From positions 1-55,499 of the forward strand of contig DASVLJ010000077.1 in the NCBI GenBank assembly GCA_036384915.1: a stretch of 55,499 nucleotides of DNA, given 5' to 3'. A model generated the notes under the pieces. The model did no database searches. It was not told the origin of the DNA and saw only the letters and a program-made list of their open reading frames with translations. The position numbers and the translations under genes are program-made. Source of the stretch: PKWO01 sp036384915. Its GTDB lineage: Bacteria; Pseudomonadota; Gammaproteobacteria; Burkholderiales; Burkholderiaceae_D. Of the stretch, positions 43,901 to 51,364 are shown piece after piece. Numbering within the stretch: the stretch's first letter is position 1; each line of letters opens with the position of its first letter.

Positions 43901-44693
43901 CCGTGATCACCAACTGGTGTTGCGCCCGCAGGTCTTCCGACAGCAGCGCGTAGGAGCGGATCAAGCCTTCGACATTCTTGCGGCTGTCGGTGGCCCCGGT
44001 ATACATGACGAAAGCCCGTGTGATGCCGTATTTTGCCAACAGGGCCTGCTTTTCCCCGGGCGCGATTTGCTGCGGCTTGAAGTGGGCATCGGCGGCGGTG
44101 GACACGTTGACGATCTGCCGTTCCGGATAGCCAAGCTCGGCGATGGCTTCATGGCGCGAGGATTCCGAAATCGCCAACAGCAGATCGGCTTGCTGCAATT
44201 GCTTCAGCTTGCGCAAATAGTATTGCTTGTATTGCGCGTCCGGCTGCAGGTACTGTTCTTGATACAGATAGGGGATGAGGTCGTAGAAGCTGACGGCCAC
44301 CGGCGTACTGCGGTCGAAGCGCGCAAGGCTGGTGACGGCATCGTCGACGTAGCCTTCGAAGAAGCTTGCCACGTACAGCACGTCCGGCCGCAGGCTGGCG
44401 AGGAAGGCTTCGCGCACCAGTTCGGCGCGCTCGCGCCGCTCCTTGTTGTAGGGATCGGTCTCCTGCGTCGGGCCGGGGGCATCCCATACCTGGATGTTGT
44501 CGCGCCCGATCAAGGGGGCGAACTGGCTGCGGATCGGTTCGACCGAATCGTGCAGCAAGCCCGATAGCGCCAGCACAATCTCATGCTCGCCCCGGTTGCG
44601 CACCATGGCTTCGATCAGCGACCAGGTATAGCGGCCGATACCGCGCAGCCGGCTCGAGGTTTGCGCGCCCTGCATGTCGATGACGATACGCAT
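40929..44693 (-). CDS. Triple-domain GT4-type glycosyltransferase (1254 aa)
   Basis: Very large cytoplasmic protein with three GT-B domains in a row. Domain 1 (about 1-405) starts MRIVIDMQGAQTSSRLRGIGRY and has the E-x7-E motif in HEGFGLPALEAMACG. Domain 2 (about 420-790) starts LAYVSPLPPERTGIANYSVELL and has a weaker RGETSGAVLDCMNYG. Domain 3 (about 865-1250) starts ILVDVSTIARSDLQTGIERVVR and has EAEGFGLPLIEAAKF. Such multi-GT proteins polymerise O-antigen or capsule repeats for ABC export. The ATG overlaps the upstream methyltransferase stop by one base. Last gene of the leftward operon. Confidence 0.92.
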   Translation of the reverse strand: MRIVIDMQGAQTSSRLRGIGRYTWSLIEAMVRNRGEHEIVLALSGLLHDSVEPIRSQFAPLIGRDNIQVWDAPGPTQETDPYNKERRERAELVREAFLASLRPDVLYVASFFEGYVDDAVTSLARFDRSTPVAVSFYDLIPYLYQEQYLQPDAQYKQYYLRKLKQLQQADLLLAISESSRHEAIAELGYPERQIVNVSTAADAHFKPQQIAPGEKQALLAKYGITRAFVMYTGATDSRKNVEGLIRSYALLSEDLRAQHQLVITGAMQARDRQRLEALADTHYLLPGELQLAGFVSDEDLVKLYNLCELFIFPSWHEGFGLPALEAMACGKAVIASDSSSLPEVIGRADAMFDAKNDKAIADKITEVLRDGDFRTALEAHGLERAKLFSWDISAKRAIAALENLHAERRAASRAPAAEPAKKKTLAYVSPLPPERTGIANYSVELLPALRAHYDITLIVKQDACNLPPALQDLPVQSSEWFAEHGASFDRVIYQVGNSPFHTHMLPLMERHPGVVVMHDFFISSMLAAEELERRLSTFWSDELYHSHGYHALVQRYADGGVDPAKDKFPCNLGLLQRAAGVIVHSAHSARLTADWYGPTAAQNLRSIPHLRLAWQVADRDAARRAAREKLGIAGDSFVVCSFGFIGPTKLSHRLLDAWLQSGLAVNRQCELVLVGENHGGDYGRELARRIRDSGSRERIRIAGWTEMKDYELYLQAADIGVQLRSVSRGETSGAVLDCMNYGLPTIVNAHGSMADLSDTATWKLADEFTDADLVVALDTLWRDKARREAISREALHVIATLHAPAYCAQEYAYAIEEFHPLAKNGSSALIARLGETLVDCNKDATFRQLANSLARSLPMQPRLKQILVDVSTIARSDLQTGIERVVRAQLSELLVKPPAGYRVEPVYLHTESDTPHYRYARRYTHSLLDLPQDIALDAAVDVAAGDVFYGADFCPADVIKAATAGIYEQWRLQGARVGFLIHDILPVTRPEFFPEHAGDTHALWLSCIAEHADRLLCISQAVADEMQAWLKREGKQTRADFPILHHGADIAASFPSKGMPGDAAQVLNAMRQAPSFLMVGTIEPRKGHLQALQAFEKLWQEGSPAMLVIVGREGWTGLPQHLRRTIPQTVEALRKHPELGKRLIWLADISDEYLEQVYQAATCLLFSSEAEGFGLPLIEAAKFKRPILARDIPVFREIAGDHACYFSGAGAEELAAGLREWLALQGQGKAPQSDGMPWFTWAQNAERLAALLAD

Positions 44694-46828
44694 CAGGAAG
44701 TCTCCTTGCTGCTGCGTTCCAGTTTGGCTGCGGCTTTCAAGTCATGATAGATTTTTGCGCTGCGCTCGCTCATGTCGGCTACGCTGGGATCGAGTTGGCG
44801 CAACGGTTGCGCGGTCTGCGCACGCGACAAGCGCGCATAAACCTTGCGCAACACGCCATACAGGCCACTGGCCTTGATCAGCCTGACGAAGACGCGGCGC
44901 AAGCCGGGGTGGCGGTCGACAAAGCTGACGCTCCGGCGCAGCAAAGCGCGGGCGATCTTGCTTCCGGCCATTTTCAGACGGGCCGCCGGTCCCATCTGGC
45001 GCATCAGGCGGACCTGGATGCCGAGCCAGCGCAAGGGCGCGCCGAGTTTCCAGTTGGGGCTGGTGACGATTTGCGTCTTGAACGATTCAAGCTGCTCCAG
45101 CCGTGCTTCGAGCATGGCGATCTTTTCTTCCGCCTTGTCCAGGTTGTAGCGCATGTCGCGCGCGAACTGTTCGGTGCGCGCGTCGGCACGGGCCACCAGT
45201 TCGGTGGTGCGGCGGCGCTCCTGCATGTCGTAGCGGTTCGCCAGGCCCGGGAGCATCAAGCCGTAGCGCGCGTCGAAAGCCGGATTGAAAGCGCGCAGGA
45301 AATTTTCCTCGGCAGGTTTTTGCCCGATCACGGCATAATCCGGGCTGGCGCCCTCGAGCACGGTCCACAGGCCGATATCGCCCGTGCCGTGCAGGCTCGC
45401 ATCTTCCTGCAGGCGCGCCACGATGTGGCGCTTGAAGCCTTCGAATTCGACGGCAAAGCGCAGCAATTCGGTCGGCAAAGGACGGAGGTGGGTCGGATCT
45501 TGGTAAAACAGGTTGGAGCCGACCACCAGGTTTTCCGGGTTCGGCGTTTCCAGTATCAGCAAGCCGCCCGGCTTCAGCACGCGCAAGGCTTCGCGGATCA
45601 GCGCGCGTACATCGTCAAAAGGAATATGTTCGACGAGGTGAAAGGCCGACACCAGGGCCAGGCTGGCGTCGGGCGTGGCGCGCAGCGCCTGCAAGGCATC
45701 CATGCGGCGTACGTCGAAACCGCGCCGGCATAGTCCGGCCAGCATGCCCTCGTCGAGGTCGACCCCGGAGGGGGCATAGCCCGCTTCGCGCAGCACTTCG
45801 AGCCATTCGCCGCGGCCGCAGCCGAGATCGAGCGCGGACGGTGCCGGCTCGCGCGATACCCAGGGCTCGAAGAACGGGCGGTATGCCGTCAGGCGCGACT
45901 TGATCAGATCGCGCGAACCGCGGTTGCGGTCTTCATAGGCACGATAGAAGCTGCCCGGCGATTTGTCCGCGAGGGGCGCATCGTCATCGGCCGCTTGCGG
46001 CGCGGCGTACTCGTACCCCGGCGGAAGCAGCTGCACGTCGAGCACCAGGCCCTCGTCCTGCAGCACGATTTCCTTTTGCAGGCGCCACGCTTCGTCATAT
46101 AGGGCCAGCTTGCCCGTGGTGAAGTCGCGCGCCTTGCGTTCCGCCATGGCCGATATGCCGACGCAGCGCAAGCCCGGGGCGAACGCCACGCCGCGCGGGA
46201 AACCGCCGGTCTCAAGCACGAAGCCGTCTTCGCTGATAATCCGCCCGTCGATCGACGAGCAGGTAAATAGCTTTCCTTTTTCGCGCCAGATATTGTGCGC
46301 ACTGTTGCCGAGGTCGACACGCTCCACCAACTCGCGGGTTTCCAGCGAAAACGCCAGCAATTCGCTCGGCCCGCGATTATGCGCCAGCACCCAGATGCGG
46401 CCGTCTTCGAAGAAGAAGGAATTGAAATGGTTGATGTCCCCCGGTCCGACGCCATCGGCAAGGCTTCCACCCAGCGGGAACCACTGTTCCCAATTGGCGC
46501 CGTCATAGATCGCGACCATGTTGTCGTGCGAGCAGCTCGCGTAGAGCTTGCCCTTGTGCCAGGCGATTTCATGCAAGTCGCGCAAGGGGAAGGGCGCCGT
46601 GAGCAAGCCCAGCGGCTGCAGATTCCGGTCGAACACCAGGATCTGGCCGCGTTCCGATTCGCGCTCGGTATCGGAGGAGACGGCGCGCTGGCGCGAGGCG
46701 ACGAACAATTTGCCGTCCGCTTCGGCGATGCCGTAATACAGGCCGCGGCCCCGGTCGAGCGCGGTATAGCTGCCGCTGCCGGTATCGACCAGCAGCAACG
46801 ATTGCGAGGTGGTGACGAGTAACTTCAT
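44693..46828 (-). CDS. Propeller-like/methyltransferase/coiled-coil protein, candidate glycan chain terminator
   Basis: 711 residues. The N-terminal 290 residues look like a beta-propeller-type repeat protein (KLLVTTSQSLLLVD, LHEIAWHKGKLYASCSHDN, FSLETRELVERVD). A class I methyltransferase follows: ALDLGCGRGEWLEVLREAG, then LVSAFHLVEHIPFDDV and LKPGGLLILETPNPEN. Then a coiled coil (EQFARDMRYNLDKAEEKIAMLEARLEQLESF) and an SPNWKLGAPLRWLG tail common in glycan enzymes. ATG 46828 overlaps the wzt stop as ATGA. Methyltransferase plus coiled coil beside a Wzt with a sugar-binding tail recalls WbdD-type chain terminators; inference. Confidence 0.82.
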   Translation of the reverse strand: MKLLVTTSQSLLLVDTGSGSYTALDRGRGLYYGIAEADGKLFVASRQRAVSSDTERESERGQILVFDRNLQPLGLLTAPFPLRDLHEIAWHKGKLYASCSHDNMVAIYDGANWEQWFPLGGSLADGVGPGDINHFNSFFFEDGRIWVLAHNRGPSELLAFSLETRELVERVDLGNSAHNIWREKGKLFTCSSIDGRIISEDGFVLETGGFPRGVAFAPGLRCVGISAMAERKARDFTTGKLALYDEAWRLQKEIVLQDEGLVLDVQLLPPGYEYAAPQAADDDAPLADKSPGSFYRAYEDRNRGSRDLIKSRLTAYRPFFEPWVSREPAPSALDLGCGRGEWLEVLREAGYAPSGVDLDEGMLAGLCRRGFDVRRMDALQALRATPDASLALVSAFHLVEHIPFDDVRALIREALRVLKPGGLLILETPNPENLVVGSNLFYQDPTHLRPLPTELLRFAVEFEGFKRHIVARLQEDASLHGTGDIGLWTVLEGASPDYAVIGQKPAEENFLRAFNPAFDARYGLMLPGLANRYDMQERRRTTELVARADARTEQFARDMRYNLDKAEEKIAMLEARLEQLESFKTQIVTSPNWKLGAPLRWLGIQVRLMRQMGPAARLKMAGSKIARALLRRSVSFVDRHPGLRRVFVRLIKASGLYGVLRKVYARLSRAQTAQPLRQLDPSVADMSERSAKIYHDLKAAAKLERSSKETS

Positions 46829-48096
46829 GAAACCGATTGTTCTTGTTGTCGACGATGCAGCGTACAGGTCGGGTCGAGATTGTAAAACCCGCTCCACAGG
46901 ATGGCATCCATGTTGCGCACGATGGTGAACGCCTTGGCGTCCTGCGAGCGCGCCAATGTCTGGTTGAATTCGCCTTCGCCGGCGCCGCCTTCGGCCACCC
47001 CCGAAGTGATGGTGTATTCACCTTCGGCGAGGCCGATCTTGAAGGAAAATTCGGCGACGATTTCCTCGCCTTGCGCGACGGCGCCTATGCTGCGGTTCAT
47101 GCAATAGGTATTGGTCATGAAGGCCGCTTCGCCGCGCGCATTGCGGATCTGGAAGCCGATGTGCGGATCGCGATAGGTCTGCTCGAAGCGTACGCGTATC
47201 CTCACCGTCACCAGCGATTCGCTGACTACGGCGCTGGCAGGATGCCCATCCATCAAAAGTTCGACCGAACCGATCGCGGCGCCGTCGCTGGAAAACGAGC
47301 CGACATTGCCTTCTTTATCGCTGTCGATCACGGTGACCTTGGCCGAACCCTTGCCCTGGCGCTGCAGCAGTTGTGCGTTGTACAGGTCGATCACTTCGCG
47401 CGGCGAAGCGTCGAGCGCAACCCGCCCTTCCGAAAGCAGGATGGCGCGGTCGCACAGCGAATAGACCGTGCCCATGGCATGTGAGACGAACAAGAGCGTG
47501 GTGCCGGCTTCGCAAAAGCCGCGGATGCGTTCATAGCACTTCTGCTGGAAGAACACGTCGCCCACGGCCAGCGCTTCGTCCACGATCAGGATATCGGGCC
47601 GCACCGCCGTGGCAACGGAGAATGCGAGCCGCACCTGCATCCCGCTCGAATACACGCGTACCGGCTGGTCGATGTATTCGCCGATTTCGGCGAAGGCCTC
47701 GATCTCGGGCATCAGGGCGGTGATCTCGGAAGCGGACATGCCGATCAGCTGGCCCGACATCAGCACGTTTTGCCGGCCGGTGAAATCCGGGTGGAAACCC
47801 ATGCCGAGTTCAAGCAGGGCCGCGATGCGCCCCTGCGTCGTGACGCTGCCGACCGTCGGTTGCGCGGTGCCCGTGATCAGCTTCAAGAGCGTGCTCTTGC
47901 CCGCGCCGTTGATGCCGATCAAGCCGACCGATTCGCCGGCCTTGATGTCGATATCGATGTCTTGCAGCACCCATTTCAATTCGTGACGGCGGCGCCCGGC
48001 CAGAAATGGCGGCGCAAGCCACTCGGCCAGGCGCGCCCATTGGCTCGTGTATCGCTTATAGGCCTTGCCCAGCTTTGAAACCTTGATCGCACCCAT
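46825..48096 (-). CDS. wzt: ABC glycan exporter ATPase Wzt with carbohydrate-binding tail
   Basis: 423 residues. The ABC domain (about 1-245) has Walker A GINGAGKSTLLKL, signature YSSGMQVRLAFSVAT, Walker B DILIVDEALAVGD and the SHAMGTVYSLCDRAILL switch. From about residue 265 a beta-sandwich tail follows (SVELLMDGHPASAVV, VRIRVRFEQTYRDPHIGFQIRN), the Wzt C-terminal domain that in studied systems recognises the modified end of the finished chain. The ATG at 48096 shares a base with the wzm stop. Longer upstream frames are wzm shadow. Confidence 0.93.
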   Translation of the reverse strand: MGAIKVSKLGKAYKRYTSQWARLAEWLAPPFLAGRRRHELKWVLQDIDIDIKAGESVGLIGINGAGKSTLLKLITGTAQPTVGSVTTQGRIAALLELGMGFHPDFTGRQNVLMSGQLIGMSASEITALMPEIEAFAEIGEYIDQPVRVYSSGMQVRLAFSVATAVRPDILIVDEALAVGDVFFQQKCYERIRGFCEAGTTLLFVSHAMGTVYSLCDRAILLSEGRVALDASPREVIDLYNAQLLQRQGKGSAKVTVIDSDKEGNVGSFSSDGAAIGSVELLMDGHPASAVVSESLVTVRIRVRFEQTYRDPHIGFQIRNARGEAAFMTNTYCMNRSIGAVAQGEEIVAEFSFKIGLAEGEYTITSGVAEGGAGEGEFNQTLARSQDAKAFTIVRNMDAILWSGFYNLDPTCTLHRRQQEQSVS

Positions 48097-48896
48097 CACA
48101 ATTCGTCCACCATTTCGCCCGCGTGGCCGCGGAACAGCAGCAGGCCGAGCATGCACAGCGCGAGCGCGATCAGGAAAGTCGGCAGCAGCGCCGGCCATTG
48201 CGGCCAGCGCCCTCGTACCAATACCTCCTGGCAAGCGGCGATCAGGGACGCCATCGGGTTCAGGTTCATCAAGACCTTGACCTTGTCGGGCAGCGTTGCC
48301 AGCGGGTAGACGATGGGTGTGAACCAGAACCAGAATTGCAGCACGATGCCGAACAATTGCCCGACGTCGCGGAAGAACACGTTCAGCACGCCAAGTACGA
48401 TGCCCAGGCCGATGGCAAACAGCACCAGGATCGCGACCACCGGAATCAGGCCGAGGAAGACCGTGCCGGGGAAGTTGCCGCTGGCGATCAGGAAGGCGGT
48501 GAACAAACCGAAGATGATGGCGAAATTGATGCCGGCCGACAGCACTACGATCAACGGCAGGCAGATGCGCGGAAAATTGACCTTCTTGATCAGGTTGGCA
48601 TTGTCGAGGAACACGTCCTTGGCGCGGTTGACGATTTCCGCGAACAAGCCCCAGGTCAATACGCCGGCGCACAGATAGATGCTGTAGGAAAAGGTCGAAT
48701 CGCTGCCGGGCAGGCGGCTTTTCATGACCTGGGCAAACACCACGGTGTACACCAGGATCATGGCCAGCGGGTTCAATACGGTCCAGGCAGCGCCGAGCAG
48801 CGAATTGCGGTACTTGGATTGGAATTCGCGCTTGACGCTGCCCTTGATGAAGCCGCGATAAGCCCAGACTCCCTTGAGCATGGCCGGCGCGATCAA
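48096..48896 (-). CDS. wzm: ABC glycan exporter permease Wzm
   Basis: 266-residue inner-membrane permease with about six helices: SKYRNSLLGAAWTVLNPLAMILVYTVVF near residue 35-60, CAGVLTWGLFAEIVNRAKDVFLDNANLIKKVNFPR (conserved ABC-2 loop), and late PIVYPLATLPDKVKVLMNLNPM. A TTG start at 48896 is preferred: AAGGAG lies 7 bp upstream, while the first ATG (48881) is 22 bp away. Either way the family domain is complete. Co-transcribed with wzt. Confidence 0.92.
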   Translation of the reverse strand: MIAPAMLKGVWAYRGFIKGSVKREFQSKYRNSLLGAAWTVLNPLAMILVYTVVFAQVMKSRLPGSDSTFSYSIYLCAGVLTWGLFAEIVNRAKDVFLDNANLIKKVNFPRICLPLIVVLSAGINFAIIFGLFTAFLIASGNFPGTVFLGLIPVVAILVLFAIGLGIVLGVLNVFFRDVGQLFGIVLQFWFWFTPIVYPLATLPDKVKVLMNLNPMASLIAACQEVLVRGRWPQWPALLPTFLIALALCMLGLLLFRGHAGEMVDEL

Positions 48897-48945
48897 GAGC
48901 AGGCTCCTTCCCAAGCGCGATGAAGGAGCGGGAAATGCGGGCCCC

Positions 48946-49734
48946 TCATGCGGGGTTGCCGCGCAGCAGGTTCTGGAATTCGGCCGGTTTGCGCAGCACC
49001 AGCCGATGCGTGTCTTTTTCGGCGATGCCATGCTGCACCAGGAAGAGGATCGCGCGCGTGACGGTCTCACGGCTGGTATTGATCATGTTGGCGATATCCT
49101 GGTGCGTCGGCAAGCCGTCTATCACCTCGACGCCGTTAGGCAGAGTCTTGCGGAACATTTGCAGAAAGGTGAAGATGCGGCGCGAGGTATTGTGGATCGA
49201 GAGCAGGGCGCGGAATTCCGAATCGCGATGGATCTTCTCCGCCAGATGGCGCAGCATCAGGCGCGCTACCGAAGGCGAGTGTGAAAACAGGTGCAGGGCC
49301 ATCGCCGAAGGCAGGAAGCCGACCAGAGATTCGCCCAGGGCCAGCACCGAGGCTGACCGCGTGGTGCCGTTGATGACGGCGATTTCGCCGAAGAAGTCGC
49401 CCGGTGCCAGCATGCGCAAGCCGATGGCGCGGCCATCTTCCGTCACGTCCACCACTTGCAGTTGCCCAATCAGCACGAACAGCAGGCTGTCGCCGATCGC
49501 ACCCTTTTGCAGCACGACTTCACGGCGCGAAAATTTGCGGATGCGCAAGTCGGCCTGCAGCTTGCCCAGCTCTTCATCGGTCAAGTCGGCCAGCAGCGGA
49601 ATCTTGCGGAAATTGATCTGGCTGACCTTGACCAGGCGCGGCTTGAGCGCGGCCGGCACCGGCATTTGTTCCGGCGCGGGCATCATCGCGCTGCCGGTGT
49701 GCAGATTCGGCAATTCTTTGGTTTGTTCGCTCAT
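48946..49734 (-). CDS. Crp/Fnr-family regulator, CRP-like
   Basis: 262 residues. After a 35-residue leader, a cyclic-nucleotide-binding domain contains FFGEIAVINGTTRSASV: Glu117, Arg126 and Ser127 correspond to E. coli CRP residues E72, R82 and S83 that hold cAMP. The winged HTH has DIANMINTSRETVTRAI; Arg222, Glu223 and Arg227 match CRP R180, E181 and R185 that read TGTGA. There are no N-terminal Fnr-type cysteines. It sits inside the cyclase-exporter gene string with a TATAAT of its own (49762-49767) upstream. Confidence 0.92.
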   Translation of the reverse strand: MSEQTKELPNLHTGSAMMPAPEQMPVPAALKPRLVKVSQINFRKIPLLADLTDEELGKLQADLRIRKFSRREVVLQKGAIGDSLLFVLIGQLQVVDVTEDGRAIGLRMLAPGDFFGEIAVINGTTRSASVLALGESLVGFLPSAMALHLFSHSPSVARLMLRHLAEKIHRDSEFRALLSIHNTSRRIFTFLQMFRKTLPNGVEVIDGLPTHQDIANMINTSRETVTRAILFLVQHGIAEKDTHRLVLRKPAEFQNLLRGNPA

Positions 49735-49761
49735 CGAGATGCGTTCCTGCTTAATTGTCGA

Positions 49762-49767
49762 ATTATA
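49762..49767 (-). promoter_or_regulatory. -10 box of the crp-like gene
   Basis: On the minus strand a perfect TATAAT 28 bp before the crp-like ATG. No good -35 at 17 bp (GGAATC), so it may need an activator. It would allow crp-wzm-wzt to be expressed apart from the cyclase. Confidence 0.5.
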
Positions 49768-49781
49768 GTCCGGCTGCAATT

Positions 49782-50111
49782 TCAGATTCCCAACACCACC
49801 TTCGAACACGTCGCGGCGGTGGCGATGCCGGCCGCATTGGCCGCGATGTCGCGCCAACAGAAGTTTCTTCCTGGAATCAGGTTCTGCAGACCTTCAATGA
49901 TTGCGCCGGCCGCCAACAGACCTAGCATCCAGGCAACAAGTTCCATCCAGGTCGATGCGATCCTGCCGGCGAGCAAGCTCAGAGCGCCGAAAGCGAGGAA
50001 ATGCAACAGCTTGTCGTTGGGCAGCACCGGGAGCCAATGCTTGGGGGCGAGACAGCCCAGCACGATGAGGCACAGGCCGAGAATGAAAAGAATGATCAAT
50101 TCGTGTTGCAT
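49782..50111 (-). CDS. VanZ-like small membrane protein
   Basis: About 109 residues with three to four membrane helices: IILFILGLCLIVLGCLAP, then NDKLLHFLAFGALSLLAGRI, VAWMLGLLAAGAIIEGLQNL and RDIAANAAGIATA. The motif DKLLHFLAF followed by GRNFCWRDIAANAAG is typical of VanZ-like proteins, often found in exopolysaccharide loci. ATG 50111 is used; a GTG at 50138 overlaps the upstream gene by 16 bp. Function is not firmly known. Confidence 0.82.
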   Translation of the reverse strand: MQHELIILFILGLCLIVLGCLAPKHWLPVLPNDKLLHFLAFGALSLLAGRIASTWMELVAWMLGLLAAGAIIEGLQNLIPGRNFCWRDIAANAAGIATAATCSKVVLGI

Positions 50112-50122
50112 GGCGTCGGCGA

Positions 50123-51364
50123 TCAAAAGTTTTGCCACTTGAGGCTCAACTGCAGCAATTGCCCGTGGTATTCGAACAGGGAAATGTTTTCATTGTTCAA
50201 GATGCGGCGCCATTCGAGTTCCACTGCGAGGTCGCGCCGCAGCGGCATGATCAGCCCGGCGCGGAAGGTCTGCGTATCCTGCTTGCGCTTCTGTTCGATC
50301 AGGCCGGGGGAGTAGGACGATTCGCCGTTCCAGCGCTGCCAAGTCCATCCCAGTTCCGAATTCAGCCGCTCGTCCAAATGGCTGTTGACCATGATTCCGG
50401 CTTGCCAACCGTGCCGGTCGCCGCCGAGACGCGCCGCATTGCCGTGGTCGAACAGGGCGCCGACGGTGAATTGCGCTGCGGTGTTTTGTGTCTGGTATTG
50501 CAGTTGGGCATCGAGTTCGTCGGTCGCGGCGTTGAAGTTGACCAGGGTCGGATATTCGACATAGGACAGGGCGCCCAACAGGCTGAATTGGAAGTGGTCG
50601 GGCAGGGGCAGTGGAGGTGTCGCGCGCTCCTGCAATTGCAGCTGGCGCTGGTATTGCCGGCCGCCCAGCGTCAGGAGCCCGGCTGTGCCCGTCGTGTGGG
50701 TATTCCAGGTGCCGATGCGCCAAGGGCTGTCCCAGCCGACCAGGAGCGAAGCGGTGTCGTAATGCGTCAGCTTGTCGTTTTCGCGCGCCTGGAATTGCAG
50801 GAAAGCCGTGTCGCCGCGCGCATCGAGATCGCGCACGTAGTTGGCCGACAGCAGCGTGTACTGGTCATGCTGCGGCAGATATTGCGGCAGCAGATCCAAT
50901 ACCTGGGTATTGGCGCCGCTGCCAAGGGCGAAGTAGGGGCTGCTGGCGCCTTGATTGACGTTCGTGTCGTAGCCGCGGCCGAGCAGCACCGAGAGCTTGT
51001 CGTGCACCACCACCCTGCGGCGGCAGCCGCCGTTGCGCTGGCTATTGATGACTTCTATGATCCCCGGCGGCGGCGCATAGCGTTCCTCGATGATCTTGAA
51101 CAGGCGCTCCGCTTCGTGCGTATGCCCCAGTTCGCACTGGATGACGGCCAGGTCGAGCCAGGCGCCCGCGTGCTGCGGTTCCTGTTCCATCATGCGCTTC
51201 AAGGCATCTTCCGCCTGGTCGATGCGGCCGTCGGAGATGGCGCGCATCGCATCTAGGTAAGGATCGGGCTGTGCCGCCTGCGCCGGCTGGTTGGTTTCCT
51301 GCGCCAGGACGCTGGCAGCTTGCGCCAGCGCCAGGCAGAACAGCAGTGCGCGCCTTGGCCTCAT
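50123..51364 (-). CDS. TPR protein with C-terminal outer-membrane beta barrel
   Basis: 413 residues with a signal peptide (ALLFCLALAQAASVLAQ). A short TPR region (about 35-105: DAMRAISDGRIDQAEDALKRMMEQEP, AWLDLAVIQCELGHTHEAERLF) is followed by many alternating amphipathic strands (DTAFLQFQAREN, FQFSLLGALSYVEYP, QFTVGALFDHGNAARLG) and ends in LSLKWQNF with the C-terminal Phe of outer-membrane barrels. Co-translated with the upstream cyclase (ATGA). It may be the outer-membrane part of the glycan export pathway; inference. Confidence 0.8.
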   Translation of the reverse strand: MRPRRALLFCLALAQAASVLAQETNQPAQAAQPDPYLDAMRAISDGRIDQAEDALKRMMEQEPQHAGAWLDLAVIQCELGHTHEAERLFKIIEERYAPPPGIIEVINSQRNGGCRRRVVVHDKLSVLLGRGYDTNVNQGASSPYFALGSGANTQVLDLLPQYLPQHDQYTLLSANYVRDLDARGDTAFLQFQARENDKLTHYDTASLLVGWDSPWRIGTWNTHTTGTAGLLTLGGRQYQRQLQLQERATPPLPLPDHFQFSLLGALSYVEYPTLVNFNAATDELDAQLQYQTQNTAAQFTVGALFDHGNAARLGGDRHGWQAGIMVNSHLDERLNSELGWTWQRWNGESSYSPGLIEQKRKQDTQTFRAGLIMPLRRDLAVELEWRRILNNENISLFEYHGQLLQLSLKWQNF

